Assembly (NCBI RefSeq): GCF_905196875.1
Contig: NZ_CAJJWO010000052.1
Span: 1-36,575 of the forward strand
From: an uncultured Parabacteroides sp.
GTDB lineage: Bacteria > Bacteroidota > Bacteroidia > Bacteroidales > Tannerellaceae
Reading direction: 5' to 3'
DNA length: 36,575 nt
Part shown: positions 22,195 to 30,880 of the stretch, in pieces
Position numbering within the stretch: position 1 is the stretch's first letter
Layout: each line of letters opens with the position of its first letter
Translations under genes and position numbers: made by a program
Notes under the pieces: generated by a model
Told to the model about the DNA's origin: nothing
The model's database searches: none
Seen by the model: the letters and a program-made list of their open reading frames with translations, nothing else

Positions 22195-23091
22195 ATGAAG
22201 AAAATTAGAGCCGCCATCGTTGGATATGGCAACATTGGAAAGTATGTGTTAGAGGCCCTGGAGGCTGCTTCTGATTTTGAAGTGGCAGGTGTTGTACGTC
22301 GTAATCCGAATGACGTGCCGGACGAACTGAAAGCTTATACTGTGACTGACAGTATCACTAAGTTAGATAAAGTAGACGTTGCCATCCTTGCAACTCCTAC
22401 ACGCAGCGTTGAAACATACGCAAAAGAAATTCTTGCATTAGGTATCAATACAGTGGATAGCTATGATATCCACGGAGGTATCGTAGACCTGCGCCGTTCG
22501 CTCGATGCCGTAGCCAAAGCACATAATACAGTAGCTGTAATTTCTGCCGGATGGGATCCGGGAAGCGACTCTGTTGTACGTGCCCTGCTGGAAGCAATGG
22601 TTCCGAAAGGAATTACTTATACAAACTTCGGCCCGGGTATGAGTATGGGACATACCGTTGCCGTGAAAGCGATCGAAGGGGTGAAAGCCGCTTTGTCGAT
22701 GACTATTCCGATGGGTACAGGCGTTCACCGCCGTATGGTATATATCGAAGTGAAAGACGGTTACGATTTCAAGCAGGTAGCTGCTGCTATCAAAGCTGAT
22801 GATTATTTTGCACACGACGAAACACATGTAATGCAGGTGGAATGTGTAGACAACCTGCTGGATATGGGACATGGTGTGAACCTGGTTCGCAAAGGTGTTT
22901 CCGGTAAGACGCAGAACCAGTTGGTTGAATTCGATATGAAGATCAACAATCCGGCTCTTACAGCCCAGATCCTTGTAGCCGTTGCCCGTGCAAGCTTCAA
23001 GCAGCAACCGGGTGCTTATACCATGATCGAACTGCCGGTGATCGATATGATCTGCGGAGAAAGAGAAGACCTGATCAGACGACTTGTTTAA
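22195..23091 (+). CDS. ddh: meso-Diaminopimelate D-dehydrogenase
   Basis: A 298-residue NADPH-dependent enzyme that makes meso-diaminopimelate from tetrahydrodipicolinate, for lysine and peptidoglycan. The Rossmann start (AAIVGYGNIGKYVLEAL), the block STNP-type equivalents (TPTRSVETYAKEILALGINTVDSYDIH), the substrate region (SAGWDPGSDSVVRALLEAM, FGPGMSMGHTVAVKAIEGV) and GTGVHRRMVY are all typical of Ddh. Length is right. It is the first gene of a likely operon with lgt (10 bp away), the flavodiiron gene and nagB. It gives a one-step route that bypasses the acyl-DAP pathway. Confidence 0.93.
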   Translation: MKKIRAAIVGYGNIGKYVLEALEAASDFEVAGVVRRNPNDVPDELKAYTVTDSITKLDKVDVAILATPTRSVETYAKEILALGINTVDSYDIHGGIVDLRRSLDAVAKAHNTVAVISAGWDPGSDSVVRALLEAMVPKGITYTNFGPGMSMGHTVAVKAIEGVKAALSMTIPMGTGVHRRMVYIEVKDGYDFKQVAAAIKADDYFAHDETHVMQVECVDNLLDMGHGVNLVRKGVSGKTQNQLVEFDMKINNPALTAQILVAVARASFKQQPGAYTMIELPVIDMICGEREDLIRRLV

Positions 23092-23101
23092 TACAATAAA
23101 T

Positions 23102-23950
23102 ATGCTCGATTTTATTACCTGGACGGCTGACCCCGCCATATTTTCCATAGGTTCACGCGAAATACGCTGGTATGGACTTGCTTTCGCAATCGGTTTCTGG
23201 ATTGGTTACACCATCGTGAGCCGGATGTGGAAAAATGAAAAACTTCCTCCCGCATGGATCGACTCTTTGTTGATCTACACCATGTTGGGTACTGTGATCG
23301 GAGCCCGGTTAGGACATTGCCTGTTCTACGACCCCGGATATTATCTGGCCAATCCGATCGAAATACTGAAAGTATGGGAAGGTGGATTAGCCAGTCACGG
23401 CGGTACATTAGGTATCGTAATAGCCATTTATTTCTATTCCAAACGTATCACCCACAAAAGTATGCTTTGGACATTTGATAAACTGGTGGTTCCAACCGGT
23501 CTGGTTGCGGCTATGATCCGTTTAGGTAATTTGATGAACCATGAGATTTACGGTCATCCGACCGATCTTCCCTGGGGATTCCGTTTTATCGAGAACCTAC
23601 ATGCCTGGAAAATGGGAGCGGAGCCGGTCTTTACGGTACCTTGTCATCCGACCCAATTGTATGAAGCACTGTGTTATTTAGTCACGTTCGCGATCTGTAT
23701 GTGGCTTTACTTTATAAAGAAAGAATGGAAACGTGAAGGTCTTATATTCGGAGTCTTTATGATTTGTGTATTCGGTTCACGTATTTTCATCGAATTCTTA
23801 AAGAATAATCAGGAAGCTTTTGAGGATAATATGGTATTGAATATGGGCCAGTGGCTCAGTATACCGTTTGTTTTGGCGGGCTGTTGGTTTGTCTGGAGAG
23901 CTTTGACAAGAAAGCCCAATAACTACGAAGAATTAAAAATAAAAAAATAG
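23102..23950 (+). CDS. lgt: Prolipoprotein diacylglyceryl transferase
   Basis: A 282-residue inner-membrane enzyme that transfers diacylglycerol from phosphatidylglycerol to the lipobox cysteine of prolipoproteins, the first step of lipoprotein maturation. It has the family motifs IRWYGLAFAIGFWIGY, GARLGHCLFYDPGYY, GGLASHGGTLG, IRLGNLMNHEIYG and CHPTQLYEAL, and about seven membrane helices. The start MLDFITWTADP at 23102 is chosen; an upstream in-frame ATG at 23084 would overlap ddh. It could act on the lipoproteins encoded in this window. It lies 10 bp after ddh. Confidence 0.95.
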   Translation: MLDFITWTADPAIFSIGSREIRWYGLAFAIGFWIGYTIVSRMWKNEKLPPAWIDSLLIYTMLGTVIGARLGHCLFYDPGYYLANPIEILKVWEGGLASHGGTLGIVIAIYFYSKRITHKSMLWTFDKLVVPTGLVAAMIRLGNLMNHEIYGHPTDLPWGFRFIENLHAWKMGAEPVFTVPCHPTQLYEALCYLVTFAICMWLYFIKKEWKREGLIFGVFMICVFGSRIFIEFLKNNQEAFEDNMVLNMGQWLSIPFVLAGCWFVWRALTRKPNNYEELKIKK

Positions 23951-23951
23951 A

Positions 23952-23974
23952 TTGTCAATTGTCCATTGTCAATT
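23952..23974. repeat. Short intergenic repeat of TTGTCAA/TTGTCCA units
   Basis: Three head-to-tail units, TTGTCAA, TTGTCCA and TTGTCAA, spaced 7-8 bp fill most of the gap between lgt and the flavodiiron gene. Read on the minus strand, TGACAATGGACAA matches TGACAGTGGACAG in the hairpin at 8963-8998 at 11 of 13 positions. Confidence 0.5.
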
Positions 23975-23989
23975 TTGAATTGTTGCAGA

Positions 23990-25183
23990 ATGTACAAATT
24001 AAAAGAAATAGCAGATAAAGTATATTATGTAGGAGTAAACGACCGTCAGAAGGCCCTTTTCGAAAATATGTGGCCTTTACCATACGGTGTTTCCTATAAT
24101 TCGTATTTGATTGTAGATGAGAAGACTGTATTGATAGATACAGTGGATGTTTGCTACTCCGATATATTTTTGAAAAAAATAGCTGATGCGCTCGACGGCC
24201 GTACGCTCGATTACCTGATCGTCAACCATATGGAGCCCGATCATGCCGGTAGCATCCGCCTGTTGCGCCAGCAATATCCGGATGTGCAGATTGTTGGTAA
24301 CAAGCAGACATTCGGTATGTTGGACGGATATCATGGCATCACGACCGGACTTCATGAAGTAAAGGAGGGCGATACGTTGAATATCGGATATCACCAGTTG
24401 GCTTTCTACATGGCTCCGATGGTGCACTGGCCGGAAGTGATGGTCACTTACGACTCGACAGATAAGCTGTTATTTTCTGCTGATGCTTTCGGTACATACG
24501 GAACTCTCGACGGCGGTGTGATCGATGAGGAAATGAATGTCGATCATTTCTGGGAAGAGATGATCCGTTATTATTCTAATATCGTAGGCAAATACGGAAA
24601 TCCGGTACAGCGTGCTTTGCAGAAGCTTTCTGCGCTCGGGATCAATACGATTTGTTCGACTCATGGTCCTGTGTGGCGTAAGTATGCAAAGAAAGCGATC
24701 GATATCTACGATCGTATGAGCCGTTATGAAGGGGAAGACGGTGTAGTCGTTATCTATGGCAGCATGTATGGCAATACGGAACAGATGGCGGAAGCGATCG
24801 CTTCGTCTTTGTCGGCTCATGGTGTGAAGAATATCGTATTACATAATGTCAGTAAGAGTCCTGCGTCGTATATCCTGAAGGATGTATTCAAATATAAAGG
24901 TCTTATTATCGGTAGCCCGACTTATTCGAACAGCCTGTTCCCTGAAGTGGAAGCCGTGTTGAGCAAGATCGAAATGCGCGAGGTGAAAAACCGTCTGTAT
25001 GGCTATTTCGGTTCCTTTACCTGGGCGGGAGCGGCCGTTAAACGCCTGACTGCTTTCGGTGAAAAGATGAAATGGGAAACCGTTGGTGCCCCCGTTGAAC
25101 AAAAGCAGGGAATGAAATCCGATAAATACGAAGAGTGCTGGGCTCTGGGTGAAGCGATGGCTACTAAACTAAAAAACATATAA
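23990..25183 (+). CDS. Flavodiiron protein (FprA-type, O2/NO reductase)
   Basis: A 397-residue cytoplasmic flavoenzyme. The N-terminal metallo-beta-lactamase-like domain has the diiron ligands HMEPDH (about 79-84), PMVHWPE, SADAFGTYG and STHGPVW. The C-terminal flavodoxin domain (about 253-397) has the FMN loop YGSMYGNTEQMAEA and later SPTYSNSLFPEVE and YFGSFTWAGAA. Such proteins reduce oxygen to water or nitric oxide to nitrous oxide and protect anaerobes. The start MYKLKEIADKVYYVG is chosen over an in-frame ATG eight codons upstream, which lies in the repeat-filled spacer. No fused rubredoxin domain is present, so an external electron donor is needed. It lies 39 bp after lgt and 24 bp before nagB. 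Confidence 0.93.
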   Translation: MYKLKEIADKVYYVGVNDRQKALFENMWPLPYGVSYNSYLIVDEKTVLIDTVDVCYSDIFLKKIADALDGRTLDYLIVNHMEPDHAGSIRLLRQQYPDVQIVGNKQTFGMLDGYHGITTGLHEVKEGDTLNIGYHQLAFYMAPMVHWPEVMVTYDSTDKLLFSADAFGTYGTLDGGVIDEEMNVDHFWEEMIRYYSNIVGKYGNPVQRALQKLSALGINTICSTHGPVWRKYAKKAIDIYDRMSRYEGEDGVVVIYGSMYGNTEQMAEAIASSLSAHGVKNIVLHNVSKSPASYILKDVFKYKGLIIGSPTYSNSLFPEVEAVLSKIEMREVKNRLYGYFGSFTWAGAAVKRLTAFGEKMKWETVGAPVEQKQGMKSDKYEECWALGEAMATKLKNI

Positions 25184-25207
25184 TAACCTGTTTAAAATAC
25201 AAACGTT

Positions 25208-26020
25208 ATGAGACTAATTATTGAACCTGATTACGAGCAACTCTCAAAGTGGGCTGCCAATTATGTAGCTGCAAAGATTAAAAAAGCTAATCCGACTGCA
25301 GAAAAACCTTTTGTACTGGGATTGCCTACGGGATCGTCTCCTCTGGGTATGTACAAGAACCTGATCGAACTGAACAAACAAGGGGTTATCTCTTTCCAGA
25401 ATATCATCACTTTCAACATGGATGAATATGTAGGATTGCCGAAAGATCATCCTGAAAGCTATCATTCGTTCATGTGGAACAACTTCTTCAGCCATGTAGA
25501 CATTAAGCCGGAGAATGTGAATATCCTGAACGGTAACGCTCCCGACCTGGAAGCTGAATGTGCTGCTTACGAAGCAAAGATGAAAGCGGTAGGTGGTGTA
25601 GATTTGTTCCTGGGTGGTATCGGCCCTGACGGCCATATCGCATTCAACGAACCGGGTTCTTCCTTGTCTTCACGTACACGTGTAAAGTCATTGACAACAG
25701 ACACGATCATCGCTAACTCTCGTTTCTTCGACAACGATGTAAACAAGGTTCCGAAGACTTCTGTAACAGTAGGTGTAGGAACTGTACTGGATGCAAAAGA
25801 AGTATTGATCATGGTAAACGGCCATAACAAAGCTCGTGCTTTGCAGCAGGCTGTTGAAGGTGCTGTTAACCAGATGTGGACAATCACTGCTTTGCAGATG
25901 CACCCGAAAGGTATTATCGTAGCCGACGAAGCTGCTTGCGCTGACATCAAAGTCGGAACATACAACTACTTCAAAGATATCGAAAAAGATAATCTTTGTC
26001 CTTGCAGTTTGCTGAAGTAA
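25208..26020 (+). CDS. nagB: Glucosamine-6-phosphate deaminase
   Basis: A 270-residue enzyme converting glucosamine-6-phosphate to fructose-6-phosphate and ammonia, feeding amino sugars into glycolysis. Key residues fall at the same numbers as in E. coli NagB: Asp72 (FNMDEYVGLP), then Asp141, His143 and Glu148 in GIGPDGHIAFNEPGSS. Phosphate-loop residues GLPTGSSPLGMY are intact and length is typical. It is the last gene of the likely ddh operon and ends at a strong terminator. No nagA or transporter is adjacent. Confidence 0.97.
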   Translation: MRLIIEPDYEQLSKWAANYVAAKIKKANPTAEKPFVLGLPTGSSPLGMYKNLIELNKQGVISFQNIITFNMDEYVGLPKDHPESYHSFMWNNFFSHVDIKPENVNILNGNAPDLEAECAAYEAKMKAVGGVDLFLGGIGPDGHIAFNEPGSSLSSRTRVKSLTTDTIIANSRFFDNDVNKVPKTSVTVGVGTVLDAKEVLIMVNGHNKARALQQAVEGAVNQMWTITALQMHPKGIIVADEAACADIKVGTYNYFKDIEKDNLCPCSLLK

Positions 26021-26049
26021 GATTCATTTCAGCTTCTTAATAAGAAAAA

Positions 26050-26086
26050 CAAAACCGGAAGGTAGCCCCTTCCGGTTTTGTTTTTT
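26050..26086 (+). terminator. Rho-independent terminator after nagB
   Basis: CAAAACCGGAAGG and CCTTCCGGTTTTG form a perfect 13-bp stem around a 5-nt loop, followed by TTTTTT. Confidence 0.92.
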
Positions 26087-26168
26087 GTATGTGTTAATTC
26101 TCGTCTTGTTTGTAATAGAAACAGGAAGAATGCGTTAATACTATTGTTACTGTTTTAATTTAAGTATT

Positions 26169-26176
26169 TATCTTTG
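26169..26176 (+). promoter_or_regulatory. Candidate -7 box of the porin-like gene (TATCTTTG)
   Basis: TATCTTTG matches TAnnTTTG. The only -33 candidate, ATTG, is 22 bp upstream. The leader would be about 90 nt. Confidence 0.5.
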
Positions 26177-26274
26177 GTCTGTGTTTATGAGTAAAAACAG
26201 ACATTGTGGGAATGAAATAGTTTAAGTTTGTTGAGATAGTATTTTGTGTTTAATATCTAAAACAATTATGTAGT

Positions 26275-26874
26275 ATGAAAAAGATTGCATTTTTATTACT
26301 TCTGTTCGTGGCATTTCAGGTAAGTGCACAGGAATTTCATTTTATTCCGAAGATTGGTTTAAACATGGCCAATATAACAAACTCTGATGGTAGTATGAAA
26401 CCGGGACTGAATATAGGAGTTGCCGGTGAGGTGATGATGACTGAGCGTTTTGCCATTGAGCCGGGGATCTTTTATTCAATGCAGGGAACGAAGGATAAGG
26501 AAAGTGGTACGACGATGAAGATTAAAAATGATTACCTGAACATACCTATCCTGTTTAAAGGATATGTATATGAAGGATTTAATCTGTTTGCCGGGCCGCA
26601 GTTGGGCTTTAAAGTATCTTCTAAGATAAAAGCATCCCAGTCGGGAACCTCTGTTTCTACCAGTGAAGGTAGCGATTTATTTAAAACAGTAGATTTCGCA
26701 ATTGTTCTTGGAGCCGGATACCAGTCGCCTATGGGGTTCCTTGTATCTTTGAATTATAATATCGGTTTGACAAATACAATCGATAAAGATAAGTTTTCCT
26801 CTCTTCTGGGAACAAAAATTGATGAAACATGTCGTAACGGGGTACTTCAGCTTAACGTCGGTTGGCGTTTCTAA
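26275..26874 (+). CDS. PorT-like outer membrane beta-barrel protein
   Basis: A 199-residue outer-membrane barrel of the porin-family/OMP_b-brl_2 type. The signal peptide MKKIAFLLLLFVAFQVSA is followed by Gln. Alternating hydrophobic strands follow (FIPKIGLNMANITNSD, NIGVAGEVMMTERFAIEPGIFYSMQG, NIPILFKGYVYEGFNLFAGPQLGF, LGAGYQSPMGFLVSLNYNIGL), and it ends in WRF, the aromatic C-terminus expected for Bam-assembled barrels. The function is unknown. It is monocistronic, with its own promoter box and a 14-bp inverted repeat downstream. Confidence 0.82.
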   Translation: MKKIAFLLLLFVAFQVSAQEFHFIPKIGLNMANITNSDGSMKPGLNIGVAGEVMMTERFAIEPGIFYSMQGTKDKESGTTMKIKNDYLNIPILFKGYVYEGFNLFAGPQLGFKVSSKIKASQSGTSVSTSEGSDLFKTVDFAIVLGAGYQSPMGFLVSLNYNIGLTNTIDKDKFSSLLGTKIDETCRNGVLQLNVGWRF

Positions 26875-26878
26875 CTTA

Positions 26879-26933
26879 TTTAAAGCCGGATTGTGCAAAC
26901 TTTAGAGCGAAATCTGGATAATCCGGCTTTAAA
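26879..26933. terminator. Long-looped terminator-like inverted repeat
   Basis: TTTAAAGCCGGATT (26879-26892) and AATCCGGCTTTAAA (26920-26933) are exact complements over 14 bp with a 27-nt loop. It lies 4 bp after the barrel gene stop. T-richness follows only loosely, and the fucosidase promoter box begins 8 bp later. Confidence 0.55.
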
Positions 26934-26941
26934 AGAATCTT

Positions 26942-26949
26942 TATTTTTG
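26942..26949 (+). promoter_or_regulatory. Candidate -7 box of the GH29 gene (TATTTTTG)
   Basis: TATTTTTG matches TAnnTTTG and ends 19 bp before the ATG. No -33 TTTG is present. Confidence 0.45.
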
Positions 26950-26968
26950 TGGTATAAATATTACTACC

Positions 26969-28009
26969 ATGAAAGAAACAATTGTAACTATTCTACTTTT
27001 AACCTTGTCTCTGCAAATCCTTTGGGGACAGGAACAGATCTTGCCGGTACCTTCCACACAACCAAGTCCGGCACAGCAAAAACAGATTGCCCGTAAATAC
27101 GGTATGTTCATTCATTTCGGGATCAATACTTTTCATGATCAGGAATGGACGGATGGTTCGAAACCGGCATCTTCTTATCAGCCGACCGCTGTCGATGCGG
27201 ATCAATGGATCAGAGTGGCTAAAGAGGCTGGTATGAAATATGTGATCCTTACGGCGAAACACCATGAAGGGTTCTGTTTGTGGGATAGCCAATATACGGA
27301 ATACGATGTGGCAAATTCCGGAAATAAGACAAATGTAATAGAAGAAATAGCCAAGGCATGTAAGAAATATGATATTGGCCTGGGATTGTATTATTCCTTG
27401 TGGGATCGGAAAGTCAATGCGGATGTGAAAGACAGGAGCCTGGATGCGGAATATAATAAATATATGTTGCGTCAGTTAGATGAGTTGATCGATATCGTGC
27501 AGCCTTATACCAATATCGTAGAGTTCTGGTTCGATGGAGGATGGGAGAAAGAGAACGATCGTTGGCCGGTAAAAGAAATCTATCAGACGATCAAATCGAG
27601 AGAACCGGATTGCCAGATCGGTATAAACTGGAGTATCGGTTTGCCGGATAACCCGGATGCACATCCTGTATTACCGGAAAATCAGAAAGCAGGCTATCCG
27701 ATCCGTTATTTTCCGAGCGACTTCCGGTTGGGTGACCCGTATCTGCCTGCCGATAACGATCCGAAAGTCTTTACCTACGACGGCAAAGAGTATTATATGC
27801 CCTGGGAGTCTACTATTTGTATTAGCGAACGCTGGTTCTATAATACAACGGATAAGAAATATAAGCCGGTCGATGAATTAGCCCGGTTATACCGTCAATG
27901 TACGAAAAATGATAACATCCTTATTCTGAACTGCCCTCCGGCACGTGACGGTAAGATACGCGACATGGATATCCGATTGCTGAAGGACTTGCGTAAGGTT
28001 ATCCGGTAA
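26969..28009 (+). CDS. GH29 alpha-L-fucosidase, short form
   Basis: A 346-residue exported glycoside hydrolase of family 29, which releases alpha-linked L-fucose from host or dietary glycans. The signal peptide MKETIVTILLLTLSLQILWG is followed by Gln. The catalytic barrel shows RKYGMFIHFGINTF, LTAKHHEGFCLWDS, GLGLYYSLWD and the nucleophile motif EFWFDGGWE (Asp near 189), then WESTICISERWFY. The protein stops after the barrel; the C-terminal beta-sandwich domain found in many GH29 enzymes is missing. It should act in the periplasm or at the surface. No sulfatase or SusCD pair is adjacent, so it is not in an obvious polysaccharide locus. Confidence 0.88.
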   Translation: MKETIVTILLLTLSLQILWGQEQILPVPSTQPSPAQQKQIARKYGMFIHFGINTFHDQEWTDGSKPASSYQPTAVDADQWIRVAKEAGMKYVILTAKHHEGFCLWDSQYTEYDVANSGNKTNVIEEIAKACKKYDIGLGLYYSLWDRKVNADVKDRSLDAEYNKYMLRQLDELIDIVQPYTNIVEFWFDGGWEKENDRWPVKEIYQTIKSREPDCQIGINWSIGLPDNPDAHPVLPENQKAGYPIRYFPSDFRLGDPYLPADNDPKVFTYDGKEYYMPWESTICISERWFYNTTDKKYKPVDELARLYRQCTKNDNILILNCPPARDGKIRDMDIRLLKDLRKVIR

Positions 28010-28028
28010 TAGTGACGGAAACAGTCTT

Positions 28029-28292
28029 TCAATGATTGAACATATCTTTGTTATAAAAGTCTAATATTTTGATCTGCGCATTATAGGCTGTCTGAGCCGG
28101 ACTATCCGGATTCAGTTCGATGGCTGTCAGATAGTTGTTCAGGGCCTGGCGAATATCCCCCATTTTGCGGTAGACATTTCCACGTAAGTAAAACGCTTCA
28201 TCGTCTGAAGCGTTTTTTTTGATGTATTCGTCCAACAAATGCAATGCTTCGTCTGTTTTATTATCGTTGATAAGTTGTCTGATTGTTTCCAT
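28029..28292 (-). CDS. Small TPR-repeat protein
   Basis: An 87-residue helical protein with two tetratricopeptide-like repeats: about residues 13-30 (KTDEALHLLDEYIKKN) and 32-66 (DDEAFYLRGNVYRKMGDIRQALNNYLTAIELNPDSP). No signal peptide is present. It probably mediates protein binding; the partner is unknown. It is convergent with the fucosidase gene and has its own promoter box. Confidence 0.75.
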   Translation of the reverse strand: METIRQLINDNKTDEALHLLDEYIKKNASDDEAFYLRGNVYRKMGDIRQALNNYLTAIELNPDSPAQTAYNAQIKILDFYNKDMFNH

Positions 28293-28318
28293 GTTGAAAT
28301 AATGTGATATTTTGTGGA

Positions 28319-28326
28319 CAAAGATA
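28319..28326 (-). promoter_or_regulatory. Candidate promoter of the TPR gene (TATCTTTG)
   Basis: On the minus strand TATCTTTG matches TAnnTTTG, with a three-of-four match to TTTG 19 bp upstream. The box ends 26 bp before the ATG. Confidence 0.55.
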
Positions 28327-28411
28327 ATTCTGAAGAGGTTACATACATAATAATCACGGTTTAAAAAACTGTTTTTTTGTTACTGATATACGGTTACGTT
28401 AATTATTTGTG

Positions 28412-28419
28412 TATGTTTG
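28412..28419 (+). promoter_or_regulatory. Candidate topA promoter -7 box (TATGTTTG)
   Basis: TATGTTTG matches TAnnTTTG and ends 30 bp before the topA ATG. The TTTG at 28376-28379 is too far upstream to be its -33 partner. Confidence 0.5.
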
Positions 28420-28449
28420 CACTCGATTTCTAAAAAGTGAAAAGTGATT

Positions 28450-30804
28450 ATGCAAAAGAATCTGGTAATAGTGGAGTCACCCGCCAAGGCAAAAACCATT
28501 GAAAAGTTCCTCGGAAAAGATTTTAAGGTAATGTCGAGTTACGGGCACATCCGCGATTTGAAAACAAAAGAATTCAGTATAGACGTAGAACACGACTATG
28601 CTCCGCAGTACGTGATACCGACTGATAAAAAGAAGCTGGTGTCCGAATTGAAATCCGAAGCAAAGTCTGCCGAACAGGTATGGCTCGCATCCGATGAGGA
28701 CCGCGAAGGAGAGGCTATTTCCTGGCATCTGTATGAGGTTCTGGGATTGAAACCGGAGAATACGAAACGTATTGTCTTCCATGAGATTACCAAAAATGCT
28801 ATTTTGCATGCCATTGAAACGCCGCGCGATATCAATATCGACCTGGTAAATGCACAGCAGGCGCGCCGTGTATTGGATCGTATCGTTGGTTTCGAACTTT
28901 CTCCTATTTTATGGAGAAAAGTAAAGCCGGCTTTGTCTGCCGGACGTGTGCAGTCGGTGGCTGTCCGCCTGATTGTCGAGCGCGAACGCGAGATTAACGA
29001 TTTCGTTTCGGAAGCGGCTTACCGTGTAATTGCTAATTTTATTCTTCCCGACGGAACAACAGTCCTGAAAGCAGAACTGAACAAGCGTCTGAAAGATAAG
29101 AAAGAAGTTATGGAGTTCCTTGAGTCCTGCAAGGCTGCTTCTTTCACTATCGACGAGATCACTAAGAAACCGGTTAAGAAATCACCTGCACCACCTTTTA
29201 CTACATCCACTTTGCAGCAGGAAGCGGCCCGTAAGCTGGGGTATTCCGTGTCGCAAACCATGATGATCGCACAACGCTTGTATGAATCCGGGTTGATCAC
29301 CTATATGCGTACCGACTCGGTGAACCTGAGTGATCTGGCTCTGGGAACAGCCAAAGAAGCGATCCTGGAAACGTACGGGGAAAAATATCATAAGTTCCGT
29401 CAGTACCATACCAAGAGTAAGGGTGCACAGGAAGCGCATGAAGCGATCCGTCCTACCTATATAAGTAATGTGGAGATAAGCGGTTCTGCACAGGAAAAGA
29501 AATTATATGAACTGATCCGTAAGCGGACGATCGCATCCCAGATGGCTGATGCCGAACTGGAACGTACGACGATCTCCGTTTGTATCGATAATAAGAAAGA
29601 AAAATTCGTGGCTGTGGGTGAGGTGATCACTTTCGACGGTTTCCTTCAGGTATATCGCGAAAGCTACGACGATGATAACGACAAAGAACAGGATAAGGAA
29701 AACGGTTTGTTACCACCTGTCGAACTGCACGAGGTATTGACGTTGAATGATATCGTGGCAACGGAACGTTTTACACAACGTCCGCCGCGTTATACGGAAG
29801 CCAGCCTTGTCCGCCGTCTGGAAGAACTGGGTATCGGTCGTCCTTCTACTTATGCGCCGACTATTCAGACGATCCAGAATCGTGAATATGTGGTAAAGGG
29901 CGACAAAGAAGGTACGGAACGCGTTTATAGTGTTGTAACACTGGCTAAAGGCAAGATTAAAGATGCCGAAAAGAAAGAAATAGTAGGTGCAGACCGCGGA
30001 AAGTTGATGCCTACCGATATCGGTACAGTGGTAAACGACTTCTTGATGGAATACTTTCCGTCTGTAATGGATTATAACTTTACGGCCAGCGTCGAGAAAG
30101 AATTCGATGCCGTGGCGGAAGGAGAAATGGTTTGGACAAAGGCGATAGACAAGTTCTATAAGATGTTCCATCCGATCGTAGAAGAAACCGCGGCATTAAA
30201 GACTGCACATAAGGTAGGCGAGCGCGAATTAGGTATCGATCCGAAAAGCGGTAACCCCGTATTTGTGAAGATCGGTCGTTATGGTCCCGTTGTACAGATC
30301 GGCCAGGCGCATACGGAAGACAAAGAGGCTCCGAAGCCTCAGTTTGCAACTTTGATGAAAGGTCAGTCGATCGAGACTATCACACTCGAAGAGGCATTGA
30401 AATTGTTCGATCTTCCCCGCACGATCGGCGAATATGAAGGAAAAGAAATGGTGGCTGCTGTCGGACGTTTCGGGCCTTTTATCCGTCATGACGGTAAGTT
30501 TATCTCTATACCGAAAGATCTGAATCCTCTATCTATTACAGTAGAGGAAGCGATCGGGTTGATCGATGAGAAACGTAAGAAAGACGAACAGCGTTTTCTG
30601 AAGAAGTTTGAGGAAGATCCTGAACTGGAAATCCTGAACGGTCGTTACGGTCCTTACATTACGTATAAAAAGGCTAATTACCGGATACCGAAGACTGTCA
30701 CGGAACCGGAAAAGCTCACTTTTGAAGAGTGTATGAAGATCATCGCTGAAGCTGCGGAAAAACCGGCAACACCGAAAAAGCGGACAACAAAGAAGAAAGC
30801 ATAA
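28450..30804 (+). CDS. topA: DNA topoisomerase I
   Basis: A 784-residue type IA topoisomerase that relaxes negative supercoils. The TOPRIM domain opens with VIVESPAKAKTIEKFLG and includes SDEDREGEAISWHLYE (about 81-96). The active-site tyrosine is Tyr285 in GLITYMRTDSVNLS. SAGRVQSVAVRLIVERE and GRPSTYAPTIQTI are also present. The C-terminus has repeated glycine-rich units (GRYGPVVQIG, VGRFGPFIRHDGKF, NGRYGPYITYKKANY) and a lysine-rich tail instead of zinc fingers, as is common in Bacteroidetes. ATG at 28450 is preferred to GTG at 28444, two codons upstream. The gene opposes gyrB functionally but lies about 17 kb away. It converges on argS at a shared terminator. Confidence 0.96.
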   Translation: MQKNLVIVESPAKAKTIEKFLGKDFKVMSSYGHIRDLKTKEFSIDVEHDYAPQYVIPTDKKKLVSELKSEAKSAEQVWLASDEDREGEAISWHLYEVLGLKPENTKRIVFHEITKNAILHAIETPRDINIDLVNAQQARRVLDRIVGFELSPILWRKVKPALSAGRVQSVAVRLIVEREREINDFVSEAAYRVIANFILPDGTTVLKAELNKRLKDKKEVMEFLESCKAASFTIDEITKKPVKKSPAPPFTTSTLQQEAARKLGYSVSQTMMIAQRLYESGLITYMRTDSVNLSDLALGTAKEAILETYGEKYHKFRQYHTKSKGAQEAHEAIRPTYISNVEISGSAQEKKLYELIRKRTIASQMADAELERTTISVCIDNKKEKFVAVGEVITFDGFLQVYRESYDDDNDKEQDKENGLLPPVELHEVLTLNDIVATERFTQRPPRYTEASLVRRLEELGIGRPSTYAPTIQTIQNREYVVKGDKEGTERVYSVVTLAKGKIKDAEKKEIVGADRGKLMPTDIGTVVNDFLMEYFPSVMDYNFTASVEKEFDAVAEGEMVWTKAIDKFYKMFHPIVEETAALKTAHKVGERELGIDPKSGNPVFVKIGRYGPVVQIGQAHTEDKEAPKPQFATLMKGQSIETITLEEALKLFDLPRTIGEYEGKEMVAAVGRFGPFIRHDGKFISIPKDLNPLSITVEEAIGLIDEKRKKDEQRFLKKFEEDPELEILNGRYGPYITYKKANYRIPKTVTEPEKLTFEECMKIIAEAAEKPATPKKRTTKKKA

Positions 30805-30820
30805 TAGAAAACCAAGAGAT

Positions 30821-30861
30821 AAAAAAGGTTCCTGTCGATTAATTCAACAGGAACCTTTTTT
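30821..30861. terminator. Bidirectional terminator between topA and argS
   Basis: AAAAAAGGTTCCTGT and ACAGGAACCTTTTTT form a perfect 15-bp stem with an 11-nt loop. The A/T ends supply a T-run on both strands, so it can stop both convergent transcripts. Confidence 0.92.
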
Positions 30862-30880
30862 ATGAGTGATATTCTCGTTC

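Noticed and set aside
22438..23148. A 236-codon minus-strand frame across ddh and the start of lgt.
   Set aside because: It is antisense to two well-recognised enzymes and has low-complexity, family-less translation.
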